A stretch of DNA of 64,000 nucleotides from Tetrastigma voinierianum (lineage: Eukaryota; Streptophyta; Magnoliopsida; Vitales; Vitaceae): contig JAEQBH010002443.1 of NCBI GenBank assembly GCA_016808115.1, positions 1 to 64,000 on the forward strand, written 5' to 3'. The notes below the pieces were generated by a model that was not told the origin of the DNA, did no database searches, and saw only the letters and a list, made by a program, of their open reading frames with translations. Both the position numbers and the translations under genes were made by a program. Shown in pieces: positions 61,279-64,000 of this stretch. Every line of letters starts with the position of its first letter. Within the stretch, counting starts at the first letter, position 1.

Positions 61279-62439
61279 TTCTAAGTATAGGATGGAAACC
61301 TTAATGTGAAGGAATGAACCTTAATAATCTCTCATCTGGGTGAGCACATGAGAAACCCATAAATGCCTAATGATTGCAAACCAATAAAAATTGACAATCC
61401 TCCTTTGGTTGGTTGCTATTTGTTTGCTTGTTTCTTTTCTGATTTGTTGGAAATAAATGGGACCGAAAGGAAAATGAGAAAAGAGCTTGGGATCACTAAT
61501 GGCCTATTAGTTTAATTTTATGGGCATTGTGAGACCTCGATTGAAGTTTGAAGGTTTGTACTCATACGAAAATTTTTGTTTTTTAGATTGATAACTCCTT
61601 GTAAACATTAGTGACATGGGTTGTGGTAATGCTTTGTAAAGATTTTTGGGTTGGGTTAGATTGGGTTCTTGTAATCATGTGACACTCAATAAGAAAATAA
61701 AATTTGTAGGTTTGTGAAAGCATTGAATTGACATTGTATAAGCATTTGTAAAACTAGAAATTACATTTAAGTTGTTGGGAGGAAGTGATTGTATTTTTTT
61801 TGTTTTGTACTATTTAGGTAATTTTATTTTTGTATTATATCATGACTTTTTTTTGGATTTGCAAATAAATTAAAGTGTCTAAGGTCATGGATTTTATTAT
61901 GAAAAACCTCCTAAACAAATGGATCGGATTGAAATTTAAGTGAAACCAAACTTTGAGTATTAATTATAATTTTAATTGCTTTCTATTTTCCAACACCAAT
62001 TGGCTGTTATGAAATGGAAGGCCCCTTGGTCGTTTTCTTGTATATATTGTGGTCGGTTTAGATTCTCAAGCCTATTGAACTAGAATGGGTTGGGTTGATT
62101 TATGAATTAGGTTTGGGATGTGGTGAAAGGCTTGTTATTGCCACCCTACTTTGGCAATGTATAACTGAAAAGAGACTGAATCGCAAAATTGCCTCCCAAC
62201 TTTAACAGTGTGTAACTCATCAGAACTCCCTATAGAGTTGCCACCTATGCTTCTAGCATTGCATGATGCCACGTTCCAACTTTGAGACAAGGAGGTCAAT
62301 TCTTGAAGAGTTCATTATCAAGTCATCTTTTCAACTTATATTGATACTGTAAAATATTTTTCTATTAATGATATGAATTTGCTACTCATTCTTCACCCTT
62401 AGGTTCCAGTTTGTAAAGATTCCTTAAAAAGAGTTCCTA

Positions 62440-62584
62440 CTAATTCAATTTCTGATGAGGCTATTGCAAGTTATTCCATTTGATGAGACAATAATATTTA
62501 TTTTAGATACCTCTTTCAATTTCTAATGATGCTATTGCAAGTCTTTCCATATGATGAGACAATAACATTGATTTTTGTTTTAAT
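62440..62584. repeat. Two 75-bp tandem units in the intron
   Basis: Both units contain TTCAATTTCT.ATGA.GCTATTGCAAGT, then TTCCAT.TGATGAGACAATAA. The copies start near 62440 and 62516. Confidence 0.75.
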
Positions 62585-63464
62585 CAAATTTTATCATTAT
62601 TATTTCATCTCTCCCCTTTGTTACACCATTTCTTGGTTATTTTGTATTTCTCTGGTATCATAAATTACAGGCTTTTAGCCTATAAAGAAAATAGAGCTTT
62701 CTAGACCTTCATTTTTTATTCTGGGATGAGCATGACGTAAGCCAAAATGTAGTCCTTGTTTCAATTTATGGTGTTTATGCCCATATAATAGAAGCATCAT
62801 GGCCTTTTACTTTTAAATGATTAGTGCATTGGTGCTATTTTTACAAACAGTATCTACCCAAGTATCACCCTTCATTAAAAGGAAAAACACCTTATCTTGT
62901 CAAGTGTTGCTCAAGTTCTAAGGCTCGTATGCTTTCTAGATTTTGGGAATGGATATATGATAGTGTGAATTTGATTGGTGGTTCTTTTTACTTTGTAAGT
63001 ATGACTTTTTTTTTTGTATTTTTAGGCATTGGTGATGTGATTGGGCTGTCTTTCAAGATTGTTGTTAAACCCTCCTGTGGTATGGAGTCAAATGCTGGAA
63101 AATGAATTTAAAATGAATAATGCTATTTGGAAGTTCAACGTATGGTTCCAGTTATTCATGTGCTTAGATCTTTGGCTAAACTGAGACTTTGTGACGTCTT
63201 AGGAAGTCCCGTTTTGTAGCGATGGATGCCAATTCATCACATTTATAGTATTAACTAATTTCTGCATATATGTAGGAATAGTTCACATTATCACAGTGAA
63301 CCTTGAAAAGAAAAAGAGTTTGTATCGAATAAAATATATATGTGGACTTTCTTACTTATATAAAAAAAATTTATATATGTGGACTTTCTTTGTATTAGAA
63401 CTGTAGTTATAAATATGAAATACTGTTCATGTTTTTATAGGTTAAAAACAAAGCGTGAGAGCAT

Positions 63465-63580
63465 CTTCAAGCGATTCTCCATTTTGACTCCATCTCATAT
63501 TTGGAGATTTATGCGCACTCAACCATCCTCCATTTCCATCTCCATATTTGGAGATGTGAATAGTAACTATTATTTCCCTT
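63465..63580. mobile_element. Possible small non-autonomous element in the intron
   Basis: GAGCATCTTCAAGCGATTCTCC followed by two CATATTTGGAGA phrases (63497 and 63544) and GTGAATAGTA resembles the ends of short non-autonomous elements that are common in plant introns. No matching inverted end was confirmed. Confidence 0.3.
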
Positions 63581-64000
63581 TTATTTTAATATTATATTAC
63601 CATTCTCATAATAATAAAAATAATTATTTTAATAATATTTTTGCAAAAGCATATTTTGTTTTTAAGATATGTTATTTTTATTATTATTATTTTATTAAAT
63701 TTGAATTATTTTCCATTACCATTTTAATAAATTTGAATAATTTAATATTTTTTTTTATTATTATTTTGATAATGATATAGTACATTTTTATTTATATTGT
63801 AAATATAAAGCATTTTGATTTTAGTTAACTAATTCAATAATTTCTTGGAAATAAAAATACAACTTCAAATTGAAAATAAAAAAGAACATAGAGATTACTT
63901 CATATGATGTTTTGTATCATTTACTAAAACTAATACATTTGAGCTACAAGAAACAAGGAATTAGAGTACAATACTTGAAATCATTGAGATATTCAAAAGA

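Larger units (their letters stand above)
59107..64000 (+). other. Intron 1 of the EMB1967-like gene (continues past the window)
   Basis: It starts with a consensus GTAAGC donor. It is AT-rich and without a recognisable exon. It contains three short tandem duplications (60464-60590, 61210-61278, 62440-62584) and a small element-like stretch with CATATTTGGAGA twice (63497-63560). If exon 2 is really absent, the tail of this region may be beyond the gene. Confidence 0.5.

Overview
The window is nuclear DNA of a flowering plant, most likely a core eudicot. It is AT-rich, dense in LTR retrotransposons and DNA transposons, and has spliceosomal introns. The eudicot signal is a relic B-class MADS-box gene whose last exon ends in a euAP3-like C-terminal motif. 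Only two host loci are recognisable: that AP3/DEFICIENS-type MADS pseudogene (13991-17374, + strand) and the first coding exon of a gene matching the plant FHA-domain/microspherule-protein family (EMB1967-like, 59038-59106, + strand), which runs off the right edge. Everything else I can name is mobile DNA or simple repeat.

Layout: 1-1030 is a GC-rich degenerate minisatellite of about 52 bp units. 1030-4465 is unassigned, GC-rich then AT-rich. 4466-12873 is a decayed minus-strand Ty1/copia provirus whose RNase H region is split by a 3.6 kb solo LTR (5284-8889) with its own 5-bp target duplication. 13868-17374 holds the MADS locus with an upstream CArG box. 17375-20909 is AT-rich spacer with CACTA-like hairpin repeats. 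20910 to about 23300 is a second large LTR-like block. 23300-26219 is AT-rich spacer with a degenerate array. 26225-32638 is a complete but mutated plus-strand Ty1/copia provirus with both LTRs and the target duplication GATTA. 32880-33061 is an intact MITE.

From 34229 to 58186 there is a nested stack. A second copy of the same MITE is split by a 22 kb hAT transposon (34293-56293) with TIRs and a perfect 8-bp target duplication TATATGAC. Between the two transposase exons of the hAT sits a 17.6 kb Tat-lineage Ty3/gypsy provirus (about 36566-54124). Between the PBS and gag of the Tat element sits an Athila-lineage element (about 46000-53543). The MITE tail is split again by a 1.74 kb insertion bounded by 9-bp direct repeats. 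The Tat element also carries an ORF region antisense to its pol, similar to the 'putative gypsy type transposon' domain, and a 60-bp tandem array between the two.

Every transposon coding region seen here has stops or frameshifts, so none looks autonomous now. The elements do not work together as a pathway; their nesting gives relative ages. The oldest visible layer is the MITE, then the hAT, then the Tat provirus, then Athila. All assignments come from reading the sequence and from knowledge of the families; no alignments or database searches were run.
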